DNA of 13,473 nucleotides, taken from positions 1-13,473 of the forward strand of contig JBQGCL010000018.1 in NCBI GenBank assembly GCA_052038485.1, read 5' to 3'. Both the position numbers and the translations under genes were made by a program. Positions within the stretch are counted from its first letter, which is position 1, and each line of letters begins with the position of its first letter. The notes beneath the pieces were generated by a model. It did no database searches. It was not told the DNA's origin and saw nothing but the letters and a program-made list of their open reading frames with translations. Below are positions 7,401-13,473 of the stretch, piece by piece. The stretch comes from JACVRW01 sp052038485. GTDB taxonomy: Bacteria > Actinomycetota > Thermoleophilia > Solirubrobacterales > Thermoleophilaceae.

Positions 7401-9270
7401 GTCGAAGCACATCCGGCTGCTCGCCGCCTTCGACCACCGCCACGTGTTCCTCGACCCGGAGCCCGACGCGGAACGCGGCTGGGAGGAGCGCCAGCGCCTG
7501 TTCGGGCTCGACCGCTCCTCCTGGGACGACTACGACCGCGAGCTGATCTCCGAGGGCGGCGGTGTGTTCTCACGCTCGGCCAAGTCGATCCCGCTGTCGC
7601 CCCAGGTCCGATCCGCGCTCGGCCTGCGCGGCGAGGCCCTCCCGCCCAACGAGCTGATCCGTGCGCTGCTGGCCGCGCCGGTGGACCTGCTCTGGAACGG
7701 CGGCATCGGCACCTACGTCAAGGCGAGCTCGGAGGTCCACGCCGACGCCGGCGACAAGACCAACGACGCCGTCCGCATCGACGCGTCCGAGCTGCGCTGC
7801 CGAGTGGTCGGCGAGGGCGGCAACCTCGGGCTCACCCAGCGCGCGCGGATCGAGTACGCGCTGCGCGGCGGGCGCATCAACAACGACGCGATCGACAACT
7901 CCGGCGGCGTCGACTGCTCCGACCGCGAGGTCAACATCAAGGTGCTGCTCGACCAGGTGGTCGCGGACGGCGACCTGACCCGCAAGCAGCGCGACGAGCT
8001 GCTGGTCGCGATGACGGGGACGGTCGGCGAGCTCGTCCTCAAGGACAACCGCGAGCAGACCGAGACGCTGTCGCTGTCCGAGGCGCAGGCGTCCGGGATG
8101 GTCGACGTGCACATCCGCTTCCTCGACTCGCTCGAGCACTCGCGCAAGCTCGACCGCGACCTGGAGGCGCTGCCGCGCAACGAGCAGCTGGCCGAGCGCA
8201 ACCGCGAGGGCGGCGGGATGACGCGCCCCGAGCTGGCCGTGGCGCTCGCCTACAGCAAGATCCACATGTACGCCGAGCTGCTCGACTCGGACCTGCCCGA
8301 GGACCCCCACCTGGGTGCCGAGCTCGACCGCTACTTCCCCGCGCCGCTGCCGCAGCGCTTCGCCGAGCAGATCCGGGCGCACCGGCTGCGCCGGGAGATC
8401 ATCGCGACGCAGGTGATCAACAACATGGAGCACGGCGGCGGTATCACGTTCGCGTTCCGGCTCCACGAGGAGAGCGGCGCTCCGGTGTCCGAGATCGCGC
8501 GCGCGTACGCGGCCGGCCGCGACATCTTCGACATGCGCAAGCAGTGGGCGGAGATCGAGGCGCTCGACAACCAGGTCTCCTCCCAGGTCCAGCTCAAGAT
8601 GCTGCTCGAGGGGCGGCGGCTCGTGGAGCGCGGGGCGCGCTGGCTGCTCGCCCACCGCAGCCGGCCACTCGACATCGGCGCGACCGTGCATTTCTTCTCG
8701 CCCGGCGCGGCGGCGCTTCGGGACGCGATCATGCGGCTGCTCGGCCCCTCCGACGTGGAGCCGCTGATGGTGCAGGCCGACGAGCTCGAGCAGGCGGGCG
8801 TGCCGCCCGGCTTGGCCCAGCGCGTGGCGGGGCTGGCGACGATGTTCTCGACCTTCGACGTGGTTGAGGTGGCCACCGACGCGGAGCTGCCCGTGGAGGA
8901 GGTCGCGGCCGTCCACTTCCGGCTCGGCGAGCGGCTCGAGCTGCACTGGCTGCGCGACCGGATCGTGTCGCTCCCCCGCGACGACCGCTGGCGGGCGCTC
9001 GCCCGCGCCGCGCTACGCGACGACCTCTACAGCCTGCACCGCAGCCTCACCGCCGAGGTGCTGCGTCAGCCCGACCGCAGCCCCGACGCCTGGATCCAGA
9101 CCAACCCGGCGACCGAGCGCACCCTCCAAACGCTCGCCGAGATCCGCGTCGGTCACGTGTTCGACACGACCACGCTGCCCGTGGCCGTGCGCGAGGTGCG
9201 CAACTTGTTGCTCGCCAGCGAACGGATACCAATCCCTGCGCGCCCGGCCAAGCCGGACGCTTCGGGCTAG
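4423..9270 (+). CDS. gdh: NAD-specific glutamate dehydrogenase, large (about 180 kDa) class
   Basis: At 1615 residues this matches the L_180 class first described in Streptomyces (about 1650 residues). It oxidatively deaminates L-glutamate to 2-oxoglutarate and ammonia with NAD+, a cytoplasmic, mainly catabolic reaction joining amino-acid use to the TCA cycle. The long N-terminal part (to about 780) would hold the ACT-like and helical regulatory domains of the family. The catalytic core starts near RGGIRWSDR (808-816) with K829, K834 and K844 in the KAQMVKNAVIVPVGAKGG region typical of the substrate pocket. GIGDMSGDVFGNG (978-990) is the Rossmann nucleotide-binding turn, and EGGNLGLTQRARIEY with NSGGVDCSDREVN follow as in the family. 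The C-terminal helical region completes the protein; no frameshift or gap is seen. The GTG at 4423 is favoured by the TAGACT box 12 nt upstream. The TAG stop overlaps the TAG of the convergent DUF2277 gene. Confidence 0.97.
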   Translation: MAHALDVDETLIDTVCSRLREHLSGEDATRAEAFARQYYRWVPAEDIAERRELDLYGAALSHFDLARRRMPGQTKVRIYNPEFEVHGWESPHTAVEIVTDDMPFLIDSIGMELNEHGFGVHVIIHPVIQVRRDDAGNLLEVLPHGAEAEGTLAESVIHAEVARQTDPAELERLETQLARVVDEVRAAVTDWRAMRDKALDIVAELGTDPPPLDADEIAETREFLVWLEDHNFVFLGYRDYELAGEGAELALASVAGSGLGILRKGDDSSRGFANLPAAVRARALEPYLLNLTKANSRATVHRPSFLDYVGVKRFDAAGTVIGERRFLGLFTHTAYHASPHEIPILRRKVDAVLQRTAFPADSHDEKALLEILESYPRDELFQISVDDLYRIALGILHLGARQRVRLFFRRDTFDRFISCLVFVPRDRFNTENRGRIERILKRATNATSIDYTTRVSESVLVRLHYLAYVEPGELPALDEHQTETMLVAATRSWGDDLEEALLEEYGEERAAALFRRYGDAFPAGYRADWVPRSALADIARIEDLDQPDDLSLRLYRPLEAPQGALRAKVFRAGPPLALSDLLPLFEAMGVEVADERPYAIHPRDQEVVRIYDFGLTYAADGELETDRVRDAFQDAFVRAWRGEVESDGYNRLVLRAGLSWRETTVLRAIARYLRQAGTTFSDHYVEQALVSHPHVARLLLDLVLARFDPESADAAHAEELAGEISSQIDAVESLDQDRILRSFLDVVRATLRTNFFQREADGSRKSYLSFKLDPEQLSWLPLPRPRYEIFVYSPRTEGVHLRGGKVARGGIRWSDRREDFRTEVLGLMKAQMVKNAVIVPVGAKGGFVLKDPPPGDDRDALLAEVEACYRTFINGLLDLTDNIAGDEIRPPPNVIRYDEDDTYLVVAADKGTATLSDVANEVAAEHGFWLGDAFASGGSSGYDHKKMGITARGAWESVKRHFRELGHDVKEQDFTVVGIGDMSGDVFGNGMLLSKHIRLLAAFDHRHVFLDPEPDAERGWEERQRLFGLDRSSWDDYDRELISEGGGVFSRSAKSIPLSPQVRSALGLRGEALPPNELIRALLAAPVDLLWNGGIGTYVKASSEVHADAGDKTNDAVRIDASELRCRVVGEGGNLGLTQRARIEYALRGGRINNDAIDNSGGVDCSDREVNIKVLLDQVVADGDLTRKQRDELLVAMTGTVGELVLKDNREQTETLSLSEAQASGMVDVHIRFLDSLEHSRKLDRDLEALPRNEQLAERNREGGGMTRPELAVALAYSKIHMYAELLDSDLPEDPHLGAELDRYFPAPLPQRFAEQIRAHRLRREIIATQVINNMEHGGGITFAFRLHEESGAPVSEIARAYAAGRDIFDMRKQWAEIEALDNQVSSQVQLKMLLEGRRLVERGARWLLAHRSRPLDIGATVHFFSPGAAALRDAIMRLLGPSDVEPLMVQADELEQAGVPPGLAQRVAGLATMFSTFDVVEVATDAELPVEEVAAVHFRLGERLELHWLRDRIVSLPRDDRWRALARAALRDDLYSLHRSLTAEVLRQPDRSPDAWIQTNPATERTLQTLAEIRVGHVFDTTTLPVAVREVRNLLLASERIPIPARPAKPDASG

Positions 9271-9545
9271 GCGGCCTGCGTCCCGTACCGCTCGGCCGCC
9301 CGGGCGCGTGCCTTGGCGGCCTCGGCCTCGCGGTCCTTGGGCGGCGCGTTGGTGACCAGCTGGTCGAGCAGCCGCGCCGACGCGGCGGCCACCTCGTCGA
9401 CCGCGCGAGCGAACGCGTCGGCGTTCGCCTGAGACGGCTTTGAGAAGCCGCTGATCTTGCGGACGTACTGCTCGGCGGCGGCGCGAACCTCGTCCTCGGT
9501 GGCTGGCGGCTCGAAGTTGTAGAGGGTGCGGATGTTGCGGCACAT
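9267..9545 (-). CDS. DUF2277 family protein (92 residues)
   Basis: The protein begins MCRNIRTLYNFEPPATEDEV, followed by VRKISGFSKPSQAN and a C-terminal VTNAPPKDREAEAAKARARA segment, the known layout of DUF2277, a small bacterial family without an assigned function. It is predicted mostly helical and soluble. I place the start at the ATG at 9543-9545, where family members begin; an in-frame extension to 9587 would add 14 unlike residues and run through its own promoter. A TACGCT -10 box 7 nt before the ATG points to a leaderless mRNA. It shares a CTAG with the dehydrogenase stop and is divergent from tldD. Confidence 0.93.
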   Translation of the reverse strand: MCRNIRTLYNFEPPATEDEVRAAAEQYVRKISGFSKPSQANADAFARAVDEVAAASARLLDQLVTNAPPKDREAEAAKARARAAERYGTQAA

Positions 9546-9552
9546 GGTGTGC

Positions 9553-9558
9553 AGCGTA
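9553..9558 (-). promoter_or_regulatory. -10 box (TACGCT) of the DUF2277 gene, apparently leaderless
   Basis: The minus strand reads TACGCT, then 7 nt, then the ATG at 9545. This is ideal spacing for transcription starting at the A of the start codon. No Shine-Dalgarno is present. Confidence 0.55.
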
Positions 9559-9572
9559 CTGACCAGTGAGGG

Positions 9573-9578
9573 TAGGCT
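9573..9578 (+). promoter_or_regulatory. -10 box (TAGGCT) of the tldD-tldE operon
   Basis: TAGGCT fits TANNNT and lies 13 nt before the GTG at 9592, giving a leader of about six bases. The box lies where the -35 of the divergent DUF2277 promoter would fall, so the two promoters overlap in a 46-bp region (9546-9591). An alternative -10 cannot be excluded. Confidence 0.4.
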
Positions 9579-9591
9579 GGCGCTCACAGGG

Positions 9592-11028
9592 GTGCGCGAT
9601 CTGCTTCAGGAGCTGATGAACGCTGCGCGTACGCGTGCGGAATACGCGGACGCTCGTTTCGTGCGCACCCAGTCCGAGCGCCTGTCCACCCACAACGGCG
9701 TGGTCGACCGGATCGACAGCGACGTCACCGAGGGCATCGGCGTGCGCGTGCGGGTCGGCGGCGCGTGGGGCTTCGCAGCCGTGCGCGGTACCTCCAAGGC
9801 GGCCGCCGAGGGCGCGCTCGAGCGCGCCCTCGCCGTGGCCGCGGCCCAGCCGCTCGTCCACGGCGCCGCGCTGACGGCCGAGACGCCGGCCGTCGGCAGC
9901 TACGCCAGCCCGGCCGAGCGCGACCCGTTCGAGGTGCCGCTCGAGGAGAAGCTCGCCGTGCTGGCGGCCGCCGAGGAGGGACTGCGCTCCGAGCGCGAGG
10001 TGGCGCTCACGCTCGCTCGCTTCCAGGCCCTGCGGATCGACCAGCAGTTCGCCTCGACCGAGGGCGCCTTCTACGAGCAGGTCCTCACCGAGTGCGGCGG
10101 CGGCGTGGCGGCGGTCGCCGTCCACGGCGAGGAGAGCCACACCCGCTCCTACCCGACCTCCCACGGCGACCACATGGAGCAGGCCGGCTACGAGGGATTT
10201 CTCGCGCTCGACCTGCCCGGTGAGGCGCCGCGGGTGTCCTCCGAGGCCGTCGCGCTGCTGCGTGCGCCCCAGTGCCCGTCCGGCCCGACCACGCTGATCC
10301 TCGCCGGCGAGCAGGTCGGGATCCAGATCCACGAGTCGGTCGGCCACGCGGGCGAGCTCGACCGCGTCCTCGGCTGGGAGGCGTCCTACGCGGGCACCAG
10401 CTTCGTCGGCGCCGACGCGATCGGCTCGCTGCGCTTCGGCTCCGAGCAGATGAACGTGACCGCCGACGCCACCCTGGCGCGCGGGCTCGGCAGCTACCGC
10501 TGGGACGACGAGGGCGTGGAGAGCCACACGGTGCCGATCGTGCGAGAGGGCGTGCTCACCGGCTTCCTGTCCTCGCGCGAGACCGCCGCCGAGATCGGGC
10601 TCGACCACTCCGGCGGCTGCATGCGCGCCGACGGCTTCGCGCGCCAACCCATCGTCCGCATGACCAACGTCAGCCTCGAGCCCGGCGACGCGGGCACGCT
10701 CGCCGATCTGATCGCCGACACCGAGCGCGGGGTGCTGATCGACACCAACCGCTCCTGGTCGATCGACGACCGCCGCCTGCACTTCCAGTTCGAAGGCGAG
10801 GCGGGCTGGGAGATCACGAACGGCGAGCTCGGCCGGATGGTCCGCAACCCGAGCTACGCGGGCGTCACGCCGCGGTTCTGGGCGAGCTGCGACGCGATCT
10901 GCTCCGCCTCCGACTGGAAGCTGCACGCCGTGCTCGACTGCGGCAAGGGCGAGCCCGGCCAGACCGCCCACGTCTCGCACGGCGCCGCGCCGGCGCGCTT
11001 CCGCGACGTGGAGGTGGGAGTGGCTTGA
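9592..11028 (+). CDS. tldD: TldD, zinc metallopeptidase subunit of the TldD/TldE complex
   Basis: A 478-residue protein carrying the active site of the TldD/E heterodimer. HESVGH (247-252) is the HExxxH zinc site of the family, followed by a conserved acidic helix (GELDR). The third ligand is probably C450 in DCGKGEPGQ near the C-terminus, matching the GTCGK cysteine of E. coli TldD. In E. coli the complex degrades unfolded peptides, including the antitoxin CcdA and the microcin B17 leader; its actinobacterial substrate is unknown, and no RiPP precursor is visible here. I chose the GTG at 9592: it gives the family N-terminus (RDLLQELMNAAR aligned before the YADARF strand) and lies just after a -10 box. 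The upstream start at 9526 would run through the divergent promoter, and the ATG at 9616 has its AGGAG only 3 nt away. The stop overlaps the tldE start by TTGA. Confidence 0.95.
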   Translation: MRDLLQELMNAARTRAEYADARFVRTQSERLSTHNGVVDRIDSDVTEGIGVRVRVGGAWGFAAVRGTSKAAAEGALERALAVAAAQPLVHGAALTAETPAVGSYASPAERDPFEVPLEEKLAVLAAAEEGLRSEREVALTLARFQALRIDQQFASTEGAFYEQVLTECGGGVAAVAVHGEESHTRSYPTSHGDHMEQAGYEGFLALDLPGEAPRVSSEAVALLRAPQCPSGPTTLILAGEQVGIQIHESVGHAGELDRVLGWEASYAGTSFVGADAIGSLRFGSEQMNVTADATLARGLGSYRWDDEGVESHTVPIVREGVLTGFLSSRETAAEIGLDHSGGCMRADGFARQPIVRMTNVSLEPGDAGTLADLIADTERGVLIDTNRSWSIDDRRLHFQFEGEAGWEITNGELGRMVRNPSYAGVTPRFWASCDAICSASDWKLHAVLDCGKGEPGQTAHVSHGAAPARFRDVEVGVA

Positions 11029-12386
11029 ACGCGCTCGATGTGGCCGAGGCCGCGGTCGCTGCCGCACCGACCGGGGACGTGCTCGCCCACGTCAGTCGCG
11101 AGCGCTCGCTGATGCTGCGGTTCGCTGCCAACCGGCCGACCCAGGCCACGGCGATCGACGACCTGACCGTCGAGCTGGCCGTGCTCGTCGACGGGCACCT
11201 CGGCCGCGCGGCAACCAACGAGACCGATCCCGAGTCGCTGAGCGCCTGCGCGGCCCGCGCGCTCGGCGCCGCCGCGGCCGCGGCGGCCACCGGGGCCACG
11301 GGCGAGCACCCGGACTTCGCGGCCGCGCAACCCGCGGGCGACCACCACGGGCACGACGCCGCCACCGCCGAGCTCGACCCGGCCCTGGGCGGTGACGCGC
11401 TCGCCGCGACGTTCGGGGTCGCCGAGCGCCACCGGCTCGAGGCGCACGGCGTGTGGACCGTCGGCGAGGACGAGCACGCCGTGGCCACCAACCACGGCGG
11501 CGGCGCGGTCGAGCGCACCACCGACGCGACGATGAAGGTGATCTGCATCGGCCCGGACGGCCGCTCGGGCTACGCCTCGAGCGTGCGCGGGGGCGCCGGG
11601 GCACTCGAGGCGGAGCCGCTCGCCGAGCGGGCGGCCGCCAAGGCGCTCGTCCCGGGCGAGCCCGCGGAGCTGCCTCCGGGCGAGTACCCGGTGGTCATGG
11701 AGCCGCGCGCGGTTGGGTCGCTGCTCGAGCTGCTCGGCGACACGGCGCTGAACGGGCTCGCCTTCGCGGAGGGCCGCGGCGCGCTGGTCGACCGGCTCGG
11801 CGAGCGCGTGGCCGCACCGACCGTCAACCTCGCCGACTCGCCCCACCATCCCGACACGCTGCCGCGCGGCTTCGACGCGGAGGGGACGCCGAAGCGGGAG
11901 CTCGCGCTGATCGAGGGTGGCGTGGCGAGCGCGGTGGTGCACGACCTACGTAGCGCGGCGCTGGCGAAGGGCGAGTCGACCGGCCACGCGCTGGCGCCCG
12001 GCGGCCACCCTGACGGGCCGAGGCCCACCAACCTCGTGCTGGCGGCCGGCGACGCCGCCGGCACCGACGAGCTGTGCGCGCCGGTCGAGCGGGGCGTATA
12101 CGTGACCCGCTTCTGGTACGAGAACGTGGTTCGGCCGAAGGAGACGCTGATCACGGCGGTGACCCGCGACGGCACCTTCCTGATCGAGGACGGCCGGGTG
12201 ACCCGTCCGCTGCGCAACCTGCGGCTGACCGACTCCGTGCTGGGCATCCTCGCGCGCGTGGAGGACCTGACCACGGACAGCGAGCTGACCAGCCCCGCGG
12301 AGTTCTACAGCCGCCGCTTCGCGACCGGCGTGGTGTCCCCCGCGCTGCGGGCCGCGTCGGTGCGGTTCACGGGCACAACCGGCTGA
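11025..12386 (+). CDS. tldE: TldE/PmbA, non-catalytic subunit of the TldD/TldE peptidase
   Basis: A 453-residue protein homologous to TldD but without HExxxH, as expected for TldE (PmbA), which partners TldD and shapes the peptide channel. The C-terminal block GVYVTRFWYENVV (from 357), then TLITAVTRDGTFLIEDGRV and LRNLRLTDSVLGIL, is highly typical. The start is a TTG at 11025 that forms a TTGA overlap with the tldD stop; a GGAGG at 11010-11014 gives a Shine-Dalgarno 10 nt away, and the next in-frame candidate, GTG at 11040, would only drop five residues. The frame runs open upstream to 10272 but that part lies over tldD in another frame and is not coding. An Ala-rich run and a His/Asp-rich loop (PAGDHHGHDAAT) occur around residues 82-110. 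Confidence 0.94.
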   Translation: MNALDVAEAAVAAAPTGDVLAHVSRERSLMLRFAANRPTQATAIDDLTVELAVLVDGHLGRAATNETDPESLSACAARALGAAAAAAATGATGEHPDFAAAQPAGDHHGHDAATAELDPALGGDALAATFGVAERHRLEAHGVWTVGEDEHAVATNHGGGAVERTTDATMKVICIGPDGRSGYASSVRGGAGALEAEPLAERAAAKALVPGEPAELPPGEYPVVMEPRAVGSLLELLGDTALNGLAFAEGRGALVDRLGERVAAPTVNLADSPHHPDTLPRGFDAEGTPKRELALIEGGVASAVVHDLRSAALAKGESTGHALAPGGHPDGPRPTNLVLAAGDAAGTDELCAPVERGVYVTRFWYENVVRPKETLITAVTRDGTFLIEDGRVTRPLRNLRLTDSVLGILARVEDLTTDSELTSPAEFYSRRFATGVVSPALRAASVRFTGTTG

Positions 12387-12402
12387 GCCGCGGCGGCTGA
12401 GC

Positions 12403-12408
12403 TACCCT
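12403..12408 (+). promoter_or_regulatory. -10 box (TACCCT) of secG, apparently leaderless
   Basis: TACCCT lies 8 nt before the GTG start of secG in the 30-bp gap after tldE, with no Shine-Dalgarno between, so a leaderless or nearly leaderless mRNA is likely. Just upstream an 8-bp direct repeat GGCTGAGC occurs at 12381-12388 and 12395-12402; the first copy overlaps the tldE stop, so it may be chance. Confidence 0.5.
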
Positions 12409-12416
12409 TCTCGGCC

Positions 12417-12641
12417 GTGGAAGCGATCCTCAACGGCGTGCAGATCATCCTCTGCGTGGTCCTGATCGTGCTGATCCTGCTGCACTCGGGCAAGGACTCC
12501 GGGCTGTCCGGCGCGTTCGGCGTGGGCACCGGCGCGGGCCCGTTCGGCGGCGGCTCACTGGTGGAGCGCAACCTCAACCGCTGGACGATCGCGTTCGCGC
12601 TGATCTTCGTCGCGAACGTGTTCGTGCTGCTGAAGATCTAG
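12417..12641 (+). CDS. secG: SecG, preprotein translocase subunit
   Basis: A 74-residue two-helix membrane protein: helix 1 at about 4-22 (VQIILCVVLIVLILL), the conserved cytoplasmic loop HSGKDSGLSGAFGVG (23-37), and helix 2 at about 55-73. Length and loop are standard for SecG, the accessory subunit of the SecYEG channel that eases SecA-driven protein export. The GTG at 12417 is chosen because the -10 box lies 8 nt upstream and the first helix starts almost at once. Its TAG stop (12639-12641) overlaps the TAG of the convergent CcmI-like gene by three bases. Confidence 0.96.
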   Translation: MEAILNGVQIILCVVLIVLILLHSGKDSGLSGAFGVGTGAGPFGGGSLVERNLNRWTIAFALIFVANVFVLLKI

Positions 12642-12913
12642 CGGCCCTCGAGGCGATCCAGCTCCCGCAGGATCTCGATGGCCTCCCCGCGGAGGTCGCG
12701 GTCGACGGCACGCCAGTCGTCCTGCGAGAGCTTGCCCATCTCGCGGTCGAGCTCGGCGTCCTTTATCTCTCTGTATTTGGCCTCCTTGGCCGCACGGAGT
12801 TCCTCCAAACGGCTGTGCTCCAGCCGCTCTTCGGCTCCGGGCCGCGTCAGCGGCCTTATGAGAACGACGGCAACCAAGGCTGCCAGGAGGATCAATGCGA
12901 GCCCGTATTCCAC
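12638..12913 (-). CDS. CcmI-like small membrane protein, cytochrome c maturation context
   Basis: A 91-residue protein with one N-terminal membrane helix (YGLALILLAALVAVVLI, about 3-19), a basic turn, and a long charged helix/coiled coil (33-90). The core KYREIKDAELDREMGKLSQDDW matches the short region after the first helix of CcmI-type proteins, where an E-D-E/G-K-L-S pattern recurs; the TPR domain of proteobacterial CcmI (CycH) is absent. It lies 35 bp downstream of a CcmF-type gene on the same strand, supporting a role in apocytochrome handling or complex assembly. Start: GTG at 12911-12913 with AAAGG about 8 nt upstream. Codon use is unlike the neighbours, with ATA, AGA, AGG, GTT and TTG codons. 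It could also be an unrelated anchored coiled-coil protein. Confidence 0.7.
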   Translation of the reverse strand: MEYGLALILLAALVAVVLIRPLTRPGAEERLEHSRLEELRAAKEAKYREIKDAELDREMGKLSQDDWRAVDRDLRGEAIEILRELDRLEGR

Positions 12914-12948
12914 GAGGTTGACCTTTGCCCCCTATAGCGGCGTTAACG

Positions 12949-13473
12949 TCAACTTCGTGCCAGCTCGCGGCCGAGTCGGGCCGCGTAGAGGCTGCGGACC
13001 CGGCGCAGCCGCGCTTCGGGGGAGGGCCAGGCGGCCAGGAGGGCGCCGAAGACCGCGATCGCTCCGCCGATCCAGATCCAGGAGACGAGCGGGGAGACGA
13101 TCGCCCGGAACGCCGCCGGCGGCGGGTCCTGGCGGTAGAGCTCGGTCAGCGCCCTGATCACGATCGCCTGCACCTGGCCGGGCGAGTTGGCGAACTTGCG
13201 GTCGGCCCGCTCGATCGGCTTCTGGAGCGAGACCAGGTCTGGGCGGACCGCCAGCCAGAAGTCGCGGCGCAGGCCCCAGCGGACGTCGACCTCGCTGTTG
13301 GCCTCGCCCTCGAAGAAGCGTGAGATCACGCCCTTCGACGGGTCCGCGGTCGAGTAGTAGTTGCGCGACGGGCGCATCGTGTAGGTCTCGTCGCCGTGGC
13401 GCACCCGCATCACCGCGCCCAGCGAGATCGGCGCGCCCGTGCCGGCGTCGTCGCCGCCGAGCTGTGCCGTCGG
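12949..13473 (-). CDS. ccmF: CcmF/NrfE-type heme lyase, C-terminal part (5' end outside the window)
   Basis: The last 174 residues of a protein entering from the right edge; the frame is open to base 13473, so the GTG at 13413 is internal. The visible part has a periplasmic domain (MRPSRNYYSTADPSKG..., then FWLAVRPDLVSLQKP) and a final membrane helix in the segment FRAIVSPLVSWIWIGGAI, directly followed by AAWPSP. This is the characteristic end of CcmF, the System I (Ccm) protein that joins heme to apocytochrome c outside the membrane. The heme-binding WWD domain would lie in the missing upstream part. The CcmI-like gene follows on the same strand, as expected for a ccm operon. Confidence 0.88.
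   Translation of the reverse strand, partial: PTAQLGGDDAGTGAPISLGAVMRVRHGDETYTMRPSRNYYSTADPSKGVISRFFEGEANSEVDVRWGLRRDFWLAVRPDLVSLQKPIERADRKFANSPGQVQAIVIRALTELYRQDPPPAAFRAIVSPLVSWIWIGGAIAVFGALLAAWPSPEARLRRVRSLYAARLGRELARS

Noticed and set aside
3991..7443. Minus-strand open frame of 1150 residues opposite the glutamate dehydrogenase gene
   Set aside because: It is an antisense shadow of a GC-rich gene: low-complexity His/Val/Arg/Leu/Asp-rich text with no domain, covering a gene with clear family motifs. Stops are rare in this frame because of third-position G/C.
7570..8946. Minus-strand open frame of 458 residues inside the dehydrogenase gene
   Set aside because: Antisense shadow with biased composition and no motif; the plus-strand frame is unmistakable.
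9244..9256. Short hairpin (CCGGC, 3-nt loop, GCCGG) near the end of gdh as a terminator
   Set aside because: The 5-bp stem lies inside coding sequence without a T-run; stems this short are common by chance at this base composition.
9013..11067. Minus-strand open frame of 684 residues opposite tldD, DUF2277 and the end of gdh
   Set aside because: Same type of shadow; it crosses three unrelated genes and has no recognisable domain.
9592..12386. tldD-tldE as part of a RiPP cluster like microcin B17
   Set aside because: No precursor peptide, YcaO, dehydrogenase or transporter gene is present nearby; TldD/E is widespread as a housekeeping peptidase.
12941..12948. Palindrome CGTTAACG between ccmF and the CcmI-like gene as an operator
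   Set aside because: Single 8-bp site within a 35-bp gap, no second copy and no convincing promoter next to it.

Overview
The window is very GC-rich and gene-dense, with GTG and TTG starts as common as ATG, strong G/C at third codon positions, and TANNNT -10 boxes sitting directly before start codons. Together with a 180-kDa-type NAD-glutamate dehydrogenase, a DUF2277 protein, TldD/TldE, SecG and CcmF-type cytochrome c maturation genes, this suggests a high-GC actinobacterium, most likely of the Thermoleophilia/Solirubrobacterales type. That placement is inference; the window has no rRNA or tRNA to settle it.

Left part (1-3802): the 3' part of a membrane-anchored CapA-family protein enters from the left edge. 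Its frame is open from base 2 and includes a nine-residue tandem repeat coded by 27-bp units. It is followed by a 172-bp convergent intergenic stretch filled with a 13-bp tandem array in which nearly every unit holds the palindrome GCCGGC. On the minus strand, a two-domain VOC (CatE/ring-cleavage-dioxygenase-like) gene is translationally coupled through GTGA to an NmrA/QOR2-type NAD(P)H oxidoreductase, a plausible quinone or aromatic detoxification pair.

Middle (3803-9545): two small coupled genes of unknown function (57 and 96 residues, TGATG junction) precede the 1615-residue NAD-glutamate dehydrogenase, which has its own near-leaderless promoter. The dehydrogenase gene ends tail-to-tail with a minus-strand DUF2277 gene, and the two TAG stops share one CTAG.

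Right part (9546-13473): a 46-bp divergent promoter region separates DUF2277 from tldD-tldE, an operon joined by a TTGA overlap that encodes the two subunits of the TldD/E metallopeptidase. secG follows with its own apparently leaderless promoter. It converges, again with TAG stops sharing a CTAG, on a minus-strand pair made of the C-terminal part of a CcmF-type heme lyase (cut by the right edge) and a small CcmI-like membrane protein.

Most genes are housekeeping or metabolic. I see no phage, insertion sequence, CRISPR array or recognisable defence system, and no tRNA or rRNA. The least explained elements are the 13-bp palindromic array, the CapA N-terminal repeats and the coupled small-gene pair upstream of the dehydrogenase. 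There is no stretch over 300 bases without a gene.
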